Shown here one piece after another: positions 1 through 7,438 of a stretch of DNA of 64,000 nucleotides. Every line of letters begins with the position of its first letter. Position 1 is the stretch's first letter. The position numbers and the translations under genes were made by a program. Location: contig NZ_JAQVBV010000006.1 of assembly GCF_028690125.1 (NCBI RefSeq), positions 62,001-126,000 of the forward strand. Direction: 5' to 3'. The notes under the pieces are model-generated. The model did not search any database. It had not been told where the DNA came from and saw only the letters and a list, made by a program, of their open reading frames with translations. The stretch is from Bacteroides sp. GTDB lineage: Bacteria; Bacteroidota; Bacteroidia; Bacteroidales; Bacteroidaceae.

Positions 1-1
1 T

Positions 2-196
2 ATTTTCTTACACAAAACTATTCGCACGTCAGGTATTCGGGATAAGTATAGGTGTATGATTGTGGGCGTGGAACGGGAGAATGGAAATTTGGTGGCACCA
101 GACGTGAATATGCCTTTTGAGGAAGGTGACGTAGTATGGGTAGTTGGTGAAAAAGAAGACGTGTACCAATTAATTAATCAAAAAGATGAGAAATAA
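2..196 (+). CDS. C-terminal fragment of a TrkA-C (RCK_C) domain transport protein
   Basis: The window opens inside a reading frame that runs to a TAA at 194-196. The 64 visible residues contain the usual RCK_C/TrkA-C pattern: a stretch on regulated release (SGIRDKY), a beta strand with VGVER, then NMPFEEGDVVWVVGEKEDV and a final helix. In this family the domain binds a ligand at the cytoplasmic side of cation transporters or antiporters and gates them. The transmembrane part lies outside the window, so whether this is a K+ channel/antiporter or a plain TrkA protein cannot be decided. A HIT-family gene follows 55 bp later on the same strand. Confidence 0.7.
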   Translation: MFLHKTIRTSGIRDKYRCMIVGVERENGNLVAPDVNMPFEEGDVVWVVGEKEDVYQLINQKDEK

Positions 197-251
197 CAAG
201 TAGGATAAAGGTTGAAAAGCTACTTTTGTCAAAACATAAAATAATAATATC

Positions 252-677
252 ATGAAAAGCGATTCGAAAGAATGTCTGTATTGTCAGAATAATGAAACGC
301 AGCATAATCTAATGATTGAGATTGCGCAGTTAAGTGTGTCAAGGGTGTTTTTATTTAAGGAACAAACCTATAGAGGGCGTTGTCTTGTAGCCTACAAAAA
401 CCATGTGAACGACTTAAATGAGTTGAGTGATGAAGAACGTAATGCTTTTATGGCAGATGTGGTACGGGTAACTCTTGCTATGCAAAAAGCTTTCCAGCCG
501 GAAAAAATAAATTATGGCGCTTATTCTGATAAGTTATCTCATTTACATTTTCATTTGGTTCCGAAATATGTAGACGGACCGGATTATGGGAGCACATTCC
601 AAATGAATCCGGGTAAAGTCTATCTGACAGATATTGAGTATCGGGAATTAATTGAGGCTGTGAAAGTAAATTTGTAG
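252..677 (+). CDS. HIT family hydrolase (histidine triad protein)
   Basis: A 141-residue cytoplasmic protein. The diagnostic histidine triad HxHxH is at H97, H99 and H101 (HLHFHLVPK), and the upstream part carries the LVAYKNH/LNELSDEE region of HIT proteins. A CxxC pair at C8 and C11 may bind zinc, as in many HIT members. Family enzymes hydrolyse nucleoside phosphoramidates or dinucleoside polyphosphates through the middle histidine. The length is normal for the family. The gene follows the TrkA-C fragment by 55 bp and converges on hslR, with a hairpin terminator between. The exact substrate is not readable from sequence. Confidence 0.85.
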   Translation: MKSDSKECLYCQNNETQHNLMIEIAQLSVSRVFLFKEQTYRGRCLVAYKNHVNDLNELSDEERNAFMADVVRVTLAMQKAFQPEKINYGAYSDKLSHLHFHLVPKYVDGPDYGSTFQMNPGKVYLTDIEYRELIEAVKVNL

Positions 678-739
678 TTTTGATTTGTAAATAGAGAAGA
701 GGTTGTTGTTCTCCTTATTTGTTTTTTAAATGTGAATAA

Positions 740-780
740 CAGGGATAGAGATGAATGTTTTTTCAATCATTCTATCCCTG
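740..780. terminator. Bidirectional terminator between HIT gene and hslR
   Basis: Inverted repeat with arms at 740-754 and 767-780 (cagggatag...ctatccctg) with a single-base bulge and a T-rich loop. It sits between the convergent HIT gene (ends 677) and hslR (ends 824). Confidence 0.7.
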
Positions 781-823
781 TAAATATTTGCTTAGATTTA
801 GTATTCTGTGTTTGGAAGATAGT

Positions 824-1246
824 TTAATCTTCACTATCAAAATCAAATTCAAAATCAAAGTTATCCATAAATTCTGGAGTTGTAAATTCTTCCAGACTAC
901 GGCGATCTTTCTTTGTTGGACGACCTGTTCCATGGGCACGATCCACAAATCCGCTAATCTTGCTCATCTCTAATAATTCATACTGATCGGGAGTTGTTAC
1001 ATTTTCCATCATTTCCGGTACGAGCTTTGCACCGACACGTTTTTCGATAGTCTGTAATACTTTAAAGGAATAAGTGATAGGCGGTTTTCTTACTTGTATC
1101 ACATCACCCGGTTTTACCATACGGGCGGCTTTTATCTGTGATCCATTCATGGTAACACGACCTTTTTTGCAGGCTTCAGCTGCAATTGTACGTGTTTTGA
1201 AAATACGTACAGCCCACATCCATTTATCTATTCTTGCTTCAGCCAT
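824..1246 (-). CDS. hslR: RNA-binding S4 domain protein, Hsp15/HslR-like
   Basis: A 140-residue protein whose first ~65 residues are an S4 RNA-binding domain (RIDKWMWAVRIFKTRT, then KKGRVTMNG and VKPGDVIQVRK). This is the order seen in heat-shock protein 15, which in E. coli binds free 50S subunits carrying a nascent chain. The C-terminal ~45 residues are acidic and contain a basic GRPTKKDRR patch before an Asp/Glu tail. It follows pth by 39 bp on the minus strand, so rplY-pth-hslR look like a translation-linked transcription group. Confidence is high for the domain and moderate for the ribosome-rescue role. Confidence 0.85.
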   Translation of the reverse strand: MAEARIDKWMWAVRIFKTRTIAAEACKKGRVTMNGSQIKAARMVKPGDVIQVRKPPITYSFKVLQTIEKRVGAKLVPEMMENVTTPDQYELLEMSKISGFVDRAHGTGRPTKKDRRSLEEFTTPEFMDNFDFEFDFDSED

Positions 1247-1285
1247 AATATTAATTACAAATTAAAAGTTCTATGGACCAGGCAA

Positions 1286-1855
1286 CTATTTCTTGTTGAA
1301 CTGATTCATAGTAATATTGATTCCTGCAAGACAGAAGCTCTTGATAATTTCTCCTGCAGTTTCCAGACGTTCATCCATTGTTTTCCAATCTTCATCGGCA
1401 AAGTGTCCAAGTACATAATCCACTTGTCCTCCACGAGGAAAATCATTTCCGATTCCAAACCGAAGACGAGCATAGTCTTGTGTTCCTAAAGTTGCCGCAA
1501 TATGTTTCAGCCCGTTGTGTCCTGCATCACTTCCTTTACCTTTTAAGCGTAAGGTACCGAAAGGTAGAGCCAAATCATCCACTATTACCAATACATTTTC
1601 CAATGGAATGTTTTCTTTCTGCATCCAGTAACGTAAAGCTAATCCGCTCAGGTTCATGAAAGTTGAAGGTTTAAGGAGGATTAGTTGGCGACCTTTGATA
1701 GAGAAGCTTGTGGTAAAACCATAACGTCCGTCGATAAAAGGAGGAGCATTGTTGATTCTAGCCATTGCATCTACAGTCATAAATCCGATGTTGTGTCGGG
1801 TTTCATGATATTCGGGGCCAATATTTCCCAAACCAACAATTAGATATTTTATCAT
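1286..1855 (-). CDS. pth: Peptidyl-tRNA hydrolase
   Basis: A 189-residue Pth of normal length. It cleaves the ester bond of peptidyl-tRNA released prematurely from ribosomes. Active-site residues line up with the E. coli enzyme: N11 (GLGNIGPEY), H21 (TRHNIGF), N68 (TFMNLSG), D94 (VDDLALPFG) and N114 (AGHNGLKH). The gene is downstream of rplY on the minus strand, a common bacterial pairing, but the two are separated by 134 bp containing a long inverted repeat that may partly terminate rplY transcription. Confidence 0.97.
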   Translation of the reverse strand: MIKYLIVGLGNIGPEYHETRHNIGFMTVDAMARINNAPPFIDGRYGFTTSFSIKGRQLILLKPSTFMNLSGLALRYWMQKENIPLENVLVIVDDLALPFGTLRLKGKGSDAGHNGLKHIAATLGTQDYARLRFGIGNDFPRGGQVDYVLGHFADEDWKTMDERLETAGEIIKSFCLAGINITMNQFNKK

Positions 1856-1893
1856 TCTTTTTTTGAAGAAAAAAGGTTCTTAACTATATAAGA

Positions 1894-1960
1894 GAAACGC
1901 AGATTAACACAAACTAATGCAGACTGAACATCTGCTTTAATCTGCATTAATCTGCGTTTC
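1894..1960. repeat. Long inverted repeat between rplY and pth
   Basis: Perfect 14 bp arms, gaaacgcagattaa at 1894-1907 and its complement at 1947-1960. Further pairing with the inner atgcaga/tctgcat blocks is possible if a bulge is allowed. It lies in the 134 bp between rplY and pth, both on the minus strand, and could be a processing or termination hairpin. The repeated 'aatctgc' words suggest a dispersed intergenic repeat family. Confidence 0.6.
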
Positions 1961-1989
1961 AGTATATCTCTTTATGGGATAATCTCTAA

Positions 1990-2580
1990 TTACTTGCCTG
2001 CTGTAGCTGCTGCACCTCTTGCTGCACGAGTCAATTTAACAGCACATACAACAGCTTCTTTAGCGCTAATCAGCTCAAGACCTTCAAAGCTCAGTTCACC
2101 AACTTTCACAGTTTTACCCAAACCTAAGTGAGAAACGTTGATAGTAAGCTTTTCAGGGATAATGTTGTATAACGCTTTCACTTTAATTTTACGCATCTGC
2201 AAAGCCAATTTACCACCGGCTTTCACACCTTCTGCAAGCCCCTCTAATTGTACCGGAACTTCCATTAAGATAGGTTTAGCTTCATCAATCTGATAGAAGT
2301 CTACGTGCAGGATAGTATCCTTTACCGGGTGAAATTGGATATCTTTCAGGATAGCGTTTACTTTTTTGCCATCGATATCCAAATCTATTACATAGATATG
2401 CGGAGTATAAACCAAATTACGAAGACCATCGTTAGTTACTTTGAAGTGAATCACTTCATTACCTCCGTAAAGTACACAAGGTACATCACCATTCTTGCGA
2501 ATTTCTTTCAAAGCTCTTGCTTGTTCCGAAGAGCGTTCTGCAATTGTTCTTGCAGTTCCTTTTACTTCAATTGATTTCAT
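1990..2580 (-). CDS. rplY: 50S ribosomal protein L25 (Ctc-type, long form)
   Basis: A 196-residue long-form L25. The N-terminal ~95 residues are the 5S rRNA-binding L25 domain (starting MKSIEVKGTAR, with VPCVLYGGNE and the HVDFYQID segment). The C-terminal half is the TL5/CTC beta domain (VPVQLEGLAEGVKAGGK). It ends in an Ala/Gly-rich tail. The role is stabilising 5S rRNA in the large subunit, and CTC forms are stress-linked. Its promoter and a leader with a 12 bp direct repeat are visible upstream. pth follows on the same strand. Confidence 0.95.
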   Translation of the reverse strand: MKSIEVKGTARTIAERSSEQARALKEIRKNGDVPCVLYGGNEVIHFKVTNDGLRNLVYTPHIYVIDLDIDGKKVNAILKDIQFHPVKDTILHVDFYQIDEAKPILMEVPVQLEGLAEGVKAGGKLALQMRKIKVKALYNIIPEKLTINVSHLGLGKTVKVGELSFEGLELISAKEAVVCAVKLTRAARGAAATAGK

Positions 2581-2630
2581 TTCTTAAAAAATTGTGTTAC
2601 TCTAAATTAAGTTAGTTTGCTTAATTCACC

Positions 2631-2659
2631 ATCACACGATGTGGATTATCACACGATGT
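2631..2659 (-). repeat. 12 bp direct repeat in the rplY leader
   Basis: The word atcacacgatgt occurs at 2631-2642 and 2648-2659, 17 bp apart, inside the untranslated leader between the rplY promoter and its ATG. This may be a regulatory RNA or protein site. Confidence 0.5.
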
Positions 2660-2674
2660 TGCAAAAAAGCGGTG

Positions 2675-2705
2675 CAAAAGTACAGTTTTTTTTTGAAATA
2701 TCAAA
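2675..2705 (-). promoter_or_regulatory. Bacteroides-type promoter of rplY
   Basis: Read on the minus strand, a -33 TTTG (2702-2705) and a -7 TACTTTTG (2675-2682) are separated by 19 bp, matching the Bacteroides sigma-ABfr consensus TTTG-N19-21-TAnnTTTG. It lies ~95 bp upstream of rplY. Confidence 0.7.
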
Positions 2706-2716
2706 GAGTTACCCTC

Positions 2717-3139
2717 TTAAAAGTCAATGTCAATTTTAATTTCATCGTTCAGCTTCTCGTCTTTTGCATCTTCTAAAAGAATTTTTTGCTGTTCTGATTC
2801 ATCCAATAAACAATCAGAATCACTTGTCTTATTAAGATTGATGAAGTCGATAGCTTGTGTCAATCCTGACATGAACTTTTCAAAATCCTCTTTATATAAA
2901 AAGATTTTGTGCTTCTCAAAACTAATCTGAGAATCATCTCCTTCTCCCATTATCACTTTTTTGCTTTCCGTGATAGCCAGGAACATCTCATCTTTACGGT
3001 TTTTCTTTACGTCGAGGTAGTAAATACGTTTACCTGCTTTAATTGATTTGGAGAATACGATCTCCTTATCATTCATGTCTGCGCCCATTTTCTTTTTTAA
3101 ATCTTCCATATCTTTCGGTACGTTTATAATCGGCTTCAA
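2717..3139 (-). CDS. DUF3276 / PUR-alpha-like nucleic-acid-binding protein
   Basis: A 140-residue protein with the single PUR-like repeat of DUF3276: IVFSKSIKAGKRIYYLDV, FLAITESKKV, then ISFEKHKIFLYKEDFEKF and a closing helix. The C-terminal ~35 residues are acidic and low in complexity. Bacterial relatives such as Borrelia BpuR bind single-stranded nucleic acid and act as dimers, so a DNA/RNA-binding regulatory role is a family-based inference. It lies upstream of rplY on the same strand and is divergent from nusB. Start chosen at the ATG at 3139. Confidence 0.75.
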   Translation of the reverse strand: MKPIINVPKDMEDLKKKMGADMNDKEIVFSKSIKAGKRIYYLDVKKNRKDEMFLAITESKKVIMGEGDDSQISFEKHKIFLYKEDFEKFMSGLTQAIDFINLNKTSDSDCLLDESEQQKILLEDAKDEKLNDEIKIDIDF

Positions 3140-3213
3140 ATTTGGATATTTTTTTTAAACTGTCAAAAGAAAAAGAGCAGAGAATGAAATACTGCATTAA
3201 AAAATGTGATTTA

Positions 3214-3246
3214 TTAGTGGAAACTCATTAAAAATATCTACTTTTG
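3214..3246 (+). promoter_or_regulatory. Bacteroides-type promoter of nusB
   Basis: -7 element TACTTTTG at 3239-3246, with a TTAG -33-like word at 3214-3217 and a 21 bp spacer. It lies 31 bp before the nusB ATG. Confidence 0.6.
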
Positions 3247-3277
3247 CAGTTCGATAACAACAGTATTAAATTGAATT

Positions 3278-4204
3278 ATGATCAACAGAGTTCTTATTCG
3301 TCTTAAGATTATACAGATCGTGTATGCCTATTATCAGAATGGTAGCAAAAATCTAGACTCAGCGGAGAAAGAGTTATTCTTTAGTCTTTCAAAGGCGTAT
3401 GACCTTTACAACTATTTGCTAATGCTGATGATAGCATTAACAGAGTATGCACAAAAACGTATTGATACGGCAAAAGCAAAACTAGCACCTACTAGAGAAG
3501 AATTGTATCCTAACATGAAGTTTGTAGAAAACAAGTTTATTTCACAACTGGAAGTCAATAAACAACTGACAGAGTTTATAACCAATCAAAAAAGGACATG
3601 GGCTAATGATCAGGACTTCATTAAAGAGCTGTACGAGAAAATTGTAGAATCCGATATTTATAAAGATTATATGACTTCCGACGATAAATCTTACGAAGCC
3701 GACCGTGAAGTATGGAGAAAACTTTATAAGACATACATTTTTAATAATGAATCGCTCGATCAGGTTTTGGAAGACCAGAGTCTCTATTGGAATGATGATA
3801 AAGAAATAGTTGATACATTTGTCTTGAAAACAATTAAACGTTTTGAAGAGAAAAAAGGTGCTAGCCAAGAGTTGCTTCCTGAATTTAAGGATGACGAAGA
3901 TCAGGAATTTGCGCGTCGTTTGTTCCGTCGTACTATTTTGAATTCAGATTATTATCGCCATCTCATTAGTGAAAATACAAAGAATTGGGATTTAGATCGT
4001 ATTGCATTTATGGATATTATCACTATGCAAACTGCTTTAGCCGAAATTCTAAGTTTTCCGAACATTCCGGTCAGTGTTTCGTTAAATGAATATGTAGAGA
4101 TTGCGAAGTTGTACAGCACAGCGAAGAGCGGTAGCTTTATCAATGGAACTCTTGATGGAATAGTTAATCAATTGAAAAAAGAAGGTAAATTGAGTAAAAA
4201 CTAA
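3278..4204 (+). CDS. nusB: Transcription antitermination factor NusB, long Bacteroidetes form
   Basis: A 308-residue protein whose C-terminal ~110 residues are a recognisable NusB domain (FARRLFRRTILNSDYYRHLIS, WDLDRIAFMDIITMQTALAEIL, NEYVEIAKLYSTAKSGSFINGTLDGI). NusB binds boxA RNA with S10 for rRNA antitermination. E. coli NusB is ~140 residues. The first ~190 residues here are a helical extension found in Bacteroidetes homologues, beginning MINRVLIRLKIIQIVYAYYQ, which repeats the first NusB helix. yajC follows 41 bp later. Confidence 0.92.
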   Translation: MINRVLIRLKIIQIVYAYYQNGSKNLDSAEKELFFSLSKAYDLYNYLLMLMIALTEYAQKRIDTAKAKLAPTREELYPNMKFVENKFISQLEVNKQLTEFITNQKRTWANDQDFIKELYEKIVESDIYKDYMTSDDKSYEADREVWRKLYKTYIFNNESLDQVLEDQSLYWNDDKEIVDTFVLKTIKRFEEKKGASQELLPEFKDDEDQEFARRLFRRTILNSDYYRHLISENTKNWDLDRIAFMDIITMQTALAEILSFPNIPVSVSLNEYVEIAKLYSTAKSGSFINGTLDGIVNQLKKEGKLSKN

Positions 4205-4212
4205 TACCTTTG
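4205..4212 (+). promoter_or_regulatory. -7 promoter element before yajC
   Basis: TACCTTTG immediately after the nusB stop, 33 bp before the yajC ATG. It matches the Bacteroides -7 TAnnTTTG. No good -33 word was found at the right distance. Confidence 0.45.
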
Positions 4213-4245
4213 TCCATATAATAGAAACTAAAAAACTGATTATTT

Positions 4246-4566
4246 ATGAACTTATTGACTGTATTTATGCAAGCTCCCGTTTCGGCAGGAGGTGGAAGTA
4301 TGATGTGGATCATGCTGATAGCAATGTTTGTTATTATGTACTTCTTTATGATTCGTCCTCAAAATAAGAAGCAGAAAGAAATAGCTAACTTCCGTAAATC
4401 TCTTCAGGTGAATCAGCAAGTGATTACTGCTGGTGGTATTCACGGAACAATTAAAGAGATTAATGATGATCATGTAGTCCTTGAGATTGCTCCTAGCGTA
4501 AAGATTAAAATAGATAAGAACTCTATTTTTGCTGATGCTTCGGCTGCTACTAATCAGCCTAAATAA
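4246..4566 (+). CDS. yajC: Preprotein translocase subunit YajC
   Basis: A 106-residue single-pass inner-membrane protein: a hydrophobic segment at about residues 18-37 followed by the hallmark MIRPQNKKQKE and the conserved cytoplasmic sequence VITAGGIHGTIKEINDDHVVLEIAPSV. YajC associates with SecDF to assist Sec-dependent export. Size and motif order are standard. It lies between nusB and ybbR on the same strand, 15 bp before the latter. Confidence 0.95.
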   Translation: MNLLTVFMQAPVSAGGGSMMWIMLIAMFVIMYFFMIRPQNKKQKEIANFRKSLQVNQQVITAGGIHGTIKEINDDHVVLEIAPSVKIKIDKNSIFADASAATNQPK

Positions 4567-4581
4567 TAGGCTAGTAACTAA

Positions 4582-5601
4582 ATGCCTATGTTAGATCGTA
4601 GGGAAATACGATATACATATTTAAAGCAATCTAAGAAAATTAAGGACCTCCTGCTTAGTGATAAGAGTAGGGAGTTCTTAATTTTTTTATTTTTCTTCCT
4701 GATAGCGGGTGGATTTTGGTTGCTTCAGACATTGAACAATGACTATGAAGCAGAATTCTCGATTCCGGTTCGGGTAAAAGATGTGCCCAATAATGTAGTG
4801 TTTACTTTGGAACCTCCATCCGAACTTCGTGTTCGGGTGAAAGATAAAGGAACCGTACTTTTAAATTATATGTTAGGGAAAAGTTTTTTTCCGGTTAATC
4901 TGAATTTTACAGATTATAAAGGGAAAAATAATCATGTAAAGATTCCGGCATCCGAATTTGAGAAAAAGATTTTCAGTCAGTTAAGTGCTTCTTCTAAAAT
5001 TCTTTCGGTAAAACCTGATACATTGGATTACATCTATTCAACAGGTAAATCTAAAGCAGTCCCTGTGCGTTTTCAGGGAAATGTAACAGCCAGTCTCCAA
5101 TATTATGTTTCAGATACGATTTATAGTCCCGATTCTGTATTGGCTTATGCTCCGGCGGGAATTTTGGATACAGTAATGGCTGCTTACACTCAGGATGTGG
5201 ATCTGGAAAATATTTCAGATACCATTAGGCGTCAAGTTTCTTTGGCTTCCGTGAAAGGGGTGAAGTTTGTTCCTAATATAGTTGAACTGACTTTTCCGGT
5301 AGATATTTATACTGAAAAAACAGTCGAAGTTCCATTACATGGAGTCAATTTTCCGGCAGATAAAGTGTTAAGGGCCTTTCCTTCTAAGGTTCAGATTACT
5401 TTTAAAGTGGGAATGAAACGTTTCCTAAGTGTGAAAGCAAGCGATTTTGTAATAAGTGTTTCTTATGAGGAGTTACTAAAATTGGGTTCCGATAAATATA
5501 CCGTTAAGCTAAAGTCGTTTCCTCGTGGAGTCAGCCAGATACGTATTGTGCCTGAGCAAGTTGATTTTTTGATTGAACAAGTTTCTTCTGATGGCAATTA
5601 A
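4582..5601 (+). CDS. YbbR-like domain protein
   Basis: A 339-residue envelope protein with one N-terminal transmembrane helix (about residues 30-50, [17 protein letters not shown]) and an extracytoplasmic part with YbbR-type beta repeats ([36 protein letters not shown]). YbbR proteins are often next to diadenylate cyclase or mucin-type genes, but here the partner is coaE, whose ATG lies 11 bp inside the end of this gene. The overlap suggests translational coupling. Molecular function is unknown for the family; a cell-envelope role is inferred. Confidence 0.8.
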   Translation: MPMLDRREIRYTYLKQSKKIKDLLLSDKSREFLIFLFFFLIAGGFWLLQTLNNDYEAEFSIPVRVKDVPNNVVFTLEPPSELRVRVKDKGTVLLNYMLGKSFFPVNLNFTDYKGKNNHVKIPASEFEKKIFSQLSASSKILSVKPDTLDYIYSTGKSKAVPVRFQGNVTASLQYYVSDTIYSPDSVLAYAPAGILDTVMAAYTQDVDLENISDTIRRQVSLASVKGVKFVPNIVELTFPVDIYTEKTVEVPLHGVNFPADKVLRAFPSKVQITFKVGMKRFLSVKASDFVISVSYEELLKLGSDKYTVKLKSFPRGVSQIRIVPEQVDFLIEQVSSDGN

Positions 5602-6208
5602 AATAGGTATTACCGGTGGTATAGGTAGTGGAAAAAGTGTGGTCTCCAGATTGTTGGAAGTAATGGGGATTCCTGTTTATATTTCAGATGTGGAAGCAAA
5701 GCGGATTACACTGACTGATGAGGTGGTGCGTCGTAGACTTAGTGTGCTGGTCGGAGAGGATATTTATCAAAATGGAGAATTAAACCGTACTTTGTTGGCA
5801 TCTTATATGTTCGGAAATCCTGAGCATATAAAGAATGTAAATGGAATAATACACCCTCAGGTAAAAGAAGATTTTCGTCGGTGGAGTAGATGCTTTAGTA
5901 CTGATAAAATTATTGGTATGGAGTCTGCTATTTTAGTCGAGGCCGGATTTAAAAGTGAAGTAGATTTCCTGATAATGGTATATGCACCATTAGAGATGAG
6001 GATAGAACGTGCCATTAAGCGTGATTGCTCATCGAAAGAATTGATAATGAAACGTATTCAGGCACAAATGAGTGATGAGCTAAAGCGAGAACAAGCTGAT
6101 TTCTTAATTCTGAATGATGGTGAAATGCCTCTAATTCCGCAGGTTTTGGAGCTAATTTCTTTGCTTTCTAAAAATAATCATTACCTTTGCTCCGCAAAAA
6201 ATAATTAA
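5591..6208 (+). CDS. coaE: Dephospho-CoA kinase
   Basis: Catalyses the last step of coenzyme A synthesis, phosphorylating the 3'-hydroxyl of dephospho-CoA. The Walker A loop is GGIGSGKS at residues 9-16 when the ATG at 5591 is used. This start gives the standard [11 protein letters not shown]-terminus, whereas an in-frame codon at 5573 adds six non-conserved residues. The lid/CoA region IHPQVKEDF and the [23 protein letters not shown] segment are intact. The start overlaps the ybbR-like gene by 11 bp. Confidence 0.95.
   Translation: MAIKIGITGGIGSGKSVVSRLLEVMGIPVYISDVEAKRITLTDEVVRRRLSVLVGEDIYQNGELNRTLLASYMFGNPEHIKNVNGIIHPQVKEDFRRWSRCFSTDKIIGMESAILVEAGFKSEVDFLIMVYAPLEMRIERAIKRDCSSKELIMKRIQAQMSDELKREQADFLILNDGEMPLIPQVLELISLLSKNNHYLCSAKNN
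6160..6189 (+). promoter_or_regulatory. Bacteroides-type promoter of the DUF5606 gene
   Basis: -33 TTTG (6160-6163) and -7 TACCTTTG (6182-6189), spacer 18 bp, inside the 3' end of coaE and 40 bp before the next ATG. Confidence 0.6.
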
Positions 6209-6228
6209 TAAACAAAAGAATATATACT

Positions 6229-6660
6229 ATGTTGAAGACTATCTTGTCCATCTCCGGAAAACCGGGATTGTACAAACTTATTTCGCAAGGAAAAAATATG
6301 TTGATTGTAGAATCAATCAGTGCTGATAAAAAACGTTTTCCCGCTTATGGTAATGAGAAAATTATTTCTTTGGGAGATATAGCAATGTACACTGATGATG
6401 CAGAAGTTCCTTTGTGCAATGTATTGGATGCAATGAAAATTAAAGAAAATGCGGCAGTCACTGCTCTTGACCCTAAGAAAGCTACTCCTGAACAATTGCG
6501 TGATTATCTGGCGGAAGTATTGCCGGACTTCGATCGTGATCGTGTATATGTAGCAGATATTAAAAAATTGATTTCTTGGTACAATCTTTTGATAACAAAT
6601 GGTATCACAGAATTTAAGGCAGAAACAGAGGCTGAAAAAGAAGAAGCTACTGCTGAGTAA
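6229..6660 (+). CDS. DUF5606 domain protein, function unknown
   Basis: A 143-residue soluble protein conserved in Bacteroidetes. The N-terminal domain begins LKTILSISGKPGLYKLIS and has a small beta-rich, RNA/protein-binding look (VESISADKKRFPAYGNEKIISL). A middle helix (PEQLRDYLAEVLPDFDRDRVYVADIKKLISWYNLL) precedes an acidic low-complexity tail. I recognise the family but no function. It has its own promoter inside coaE and a strong terminator right after it, so it can be expressed alone. Confidence 0.7.
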   Translation: MLKTILSISGKPGLYKLISQGKNMLIVESISADKKRFPAYGNEKIISLGDIAMYTDDAEVPLCNVLDAMKIKENAAVTALDPKKATPEQLRDYLAEVLPDFDRDRVYVADIKKLISWYNLLITNGITEFKAETEAEKEEATAE

Positions 6661-7061
6661 TCTGTTGTATTTAGATAAAAAGTTAAAGCGTGATAATCAT
6701 GTAATGTGATTATCACGCTTTTAGTTTTTTAAAGATGTATTTTCAAACAAAAGGTTGATTCTGCTGTTCTTTGGGTAATCTTGTCTTTGCATGAATATTT
6801 TCGGGTTTCTTTAGTCAAGAACCACTGTTTTTATTTATCTTTGTTGCTGTCCATGTATGCTGAGGTGTCAGTCATGGATATAGATAAGAATAAAGAATAA
6901 AAGCGTTTTTGGAATATTATTCTATACCTGGAATCTGGACAATTTCATGCTATTCAGGAATAATGAGACAGACGCTCATGCTCTGCTGTATATGCAAATA
7001 TATAGTATTGAGCGTGGGCTGTTGTACATTATTTGAATAGCGGCAGTCCAGAGCCCCAAGT
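6661..7061. other. Intergenic region with terminator and a lone -7 element
   Basis: After the terminator, the stretch holds one promoter-like TATCTTTG at 6836-6843 on the plus strand. A 15-codon ORF (6853-6900) lies just after it, with no similarity I recognise. It could lead the 7062 gene with a ~200 nt leader. Confidence 0.4.
6685..6727 (+). terminator. Rho-independent terminator after DUF5606 gene
   Basis: A perfect 15 bp stem with arms 6685-6699 and 6707-6721 (aaagcgtgataatca and complement) and a 7-nt loop, followed by a T-rich run. Confidence 0.85.
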
Positions 7062-7379
7062 ATGATAATTGCAGCAGTTCCCACGCTTTTTTATATTAAA
7101 GGCCTTCAAAGGGAGCTGGAAGGTAAGATACAGAGTATGCGGACAATAACTAATAAAGGGGTATGTGTCTCTCTTGATAATGGGACTTTATATGTGAGTG
7201 GCTTGTTGGTAGACACAATGCTATTTTTGTATGACTCTCAAGGAGAGCTATGTGGAAAATGTAAATTTATATTGCCTTCCATCACCTTAACTATTCCCAA
7301 GAAAGGTGCTTATGTTTTAGTGATGAGTCATCCTAATTGTCAGTCGGAAGTTAGAAGAATTATATATTCCGGGATATAA
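7062..7379 (+). CDS. Small hypothetical protein
   Basis: A 105-residue protein without a clear signal peptide; the first ~12 residues are hydrophobic (MIIAAVPTLFYI). The C-terminal ~55 residues (VSGLLVDTMLFLYDSQGELC, then ITLTIPKKGAYVLVMSHPNC) look like the beta-sandwich tail of DUF3244 or sorting-type domains of Bacteroides secreted proteins. The short N-terminus suggests either a small stand-alone protein or the remnant of a larger one; an in-frame stop lies 24 bp before the ATG. It lies between DUF5606 and clpB (convergent). The call is based on ORF length and the domain-like tail only. Confidence 0.45.
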   Translation: MIIAAVPTLFYIKGLQRELEGKIQSMRTITNKGVCVSLDNGTLYVSGLLVDTMLFLYDSQGELCGKCKFILPSITLTIPKKGAYVLVMSHPNCQSEVRRIIYSGI

Positions 7380-7438
7380 AAAAATGCCGATAAATCTTTG
7401 GGAGATATACCGGCTATTTTTATAAGATCATATAAATT

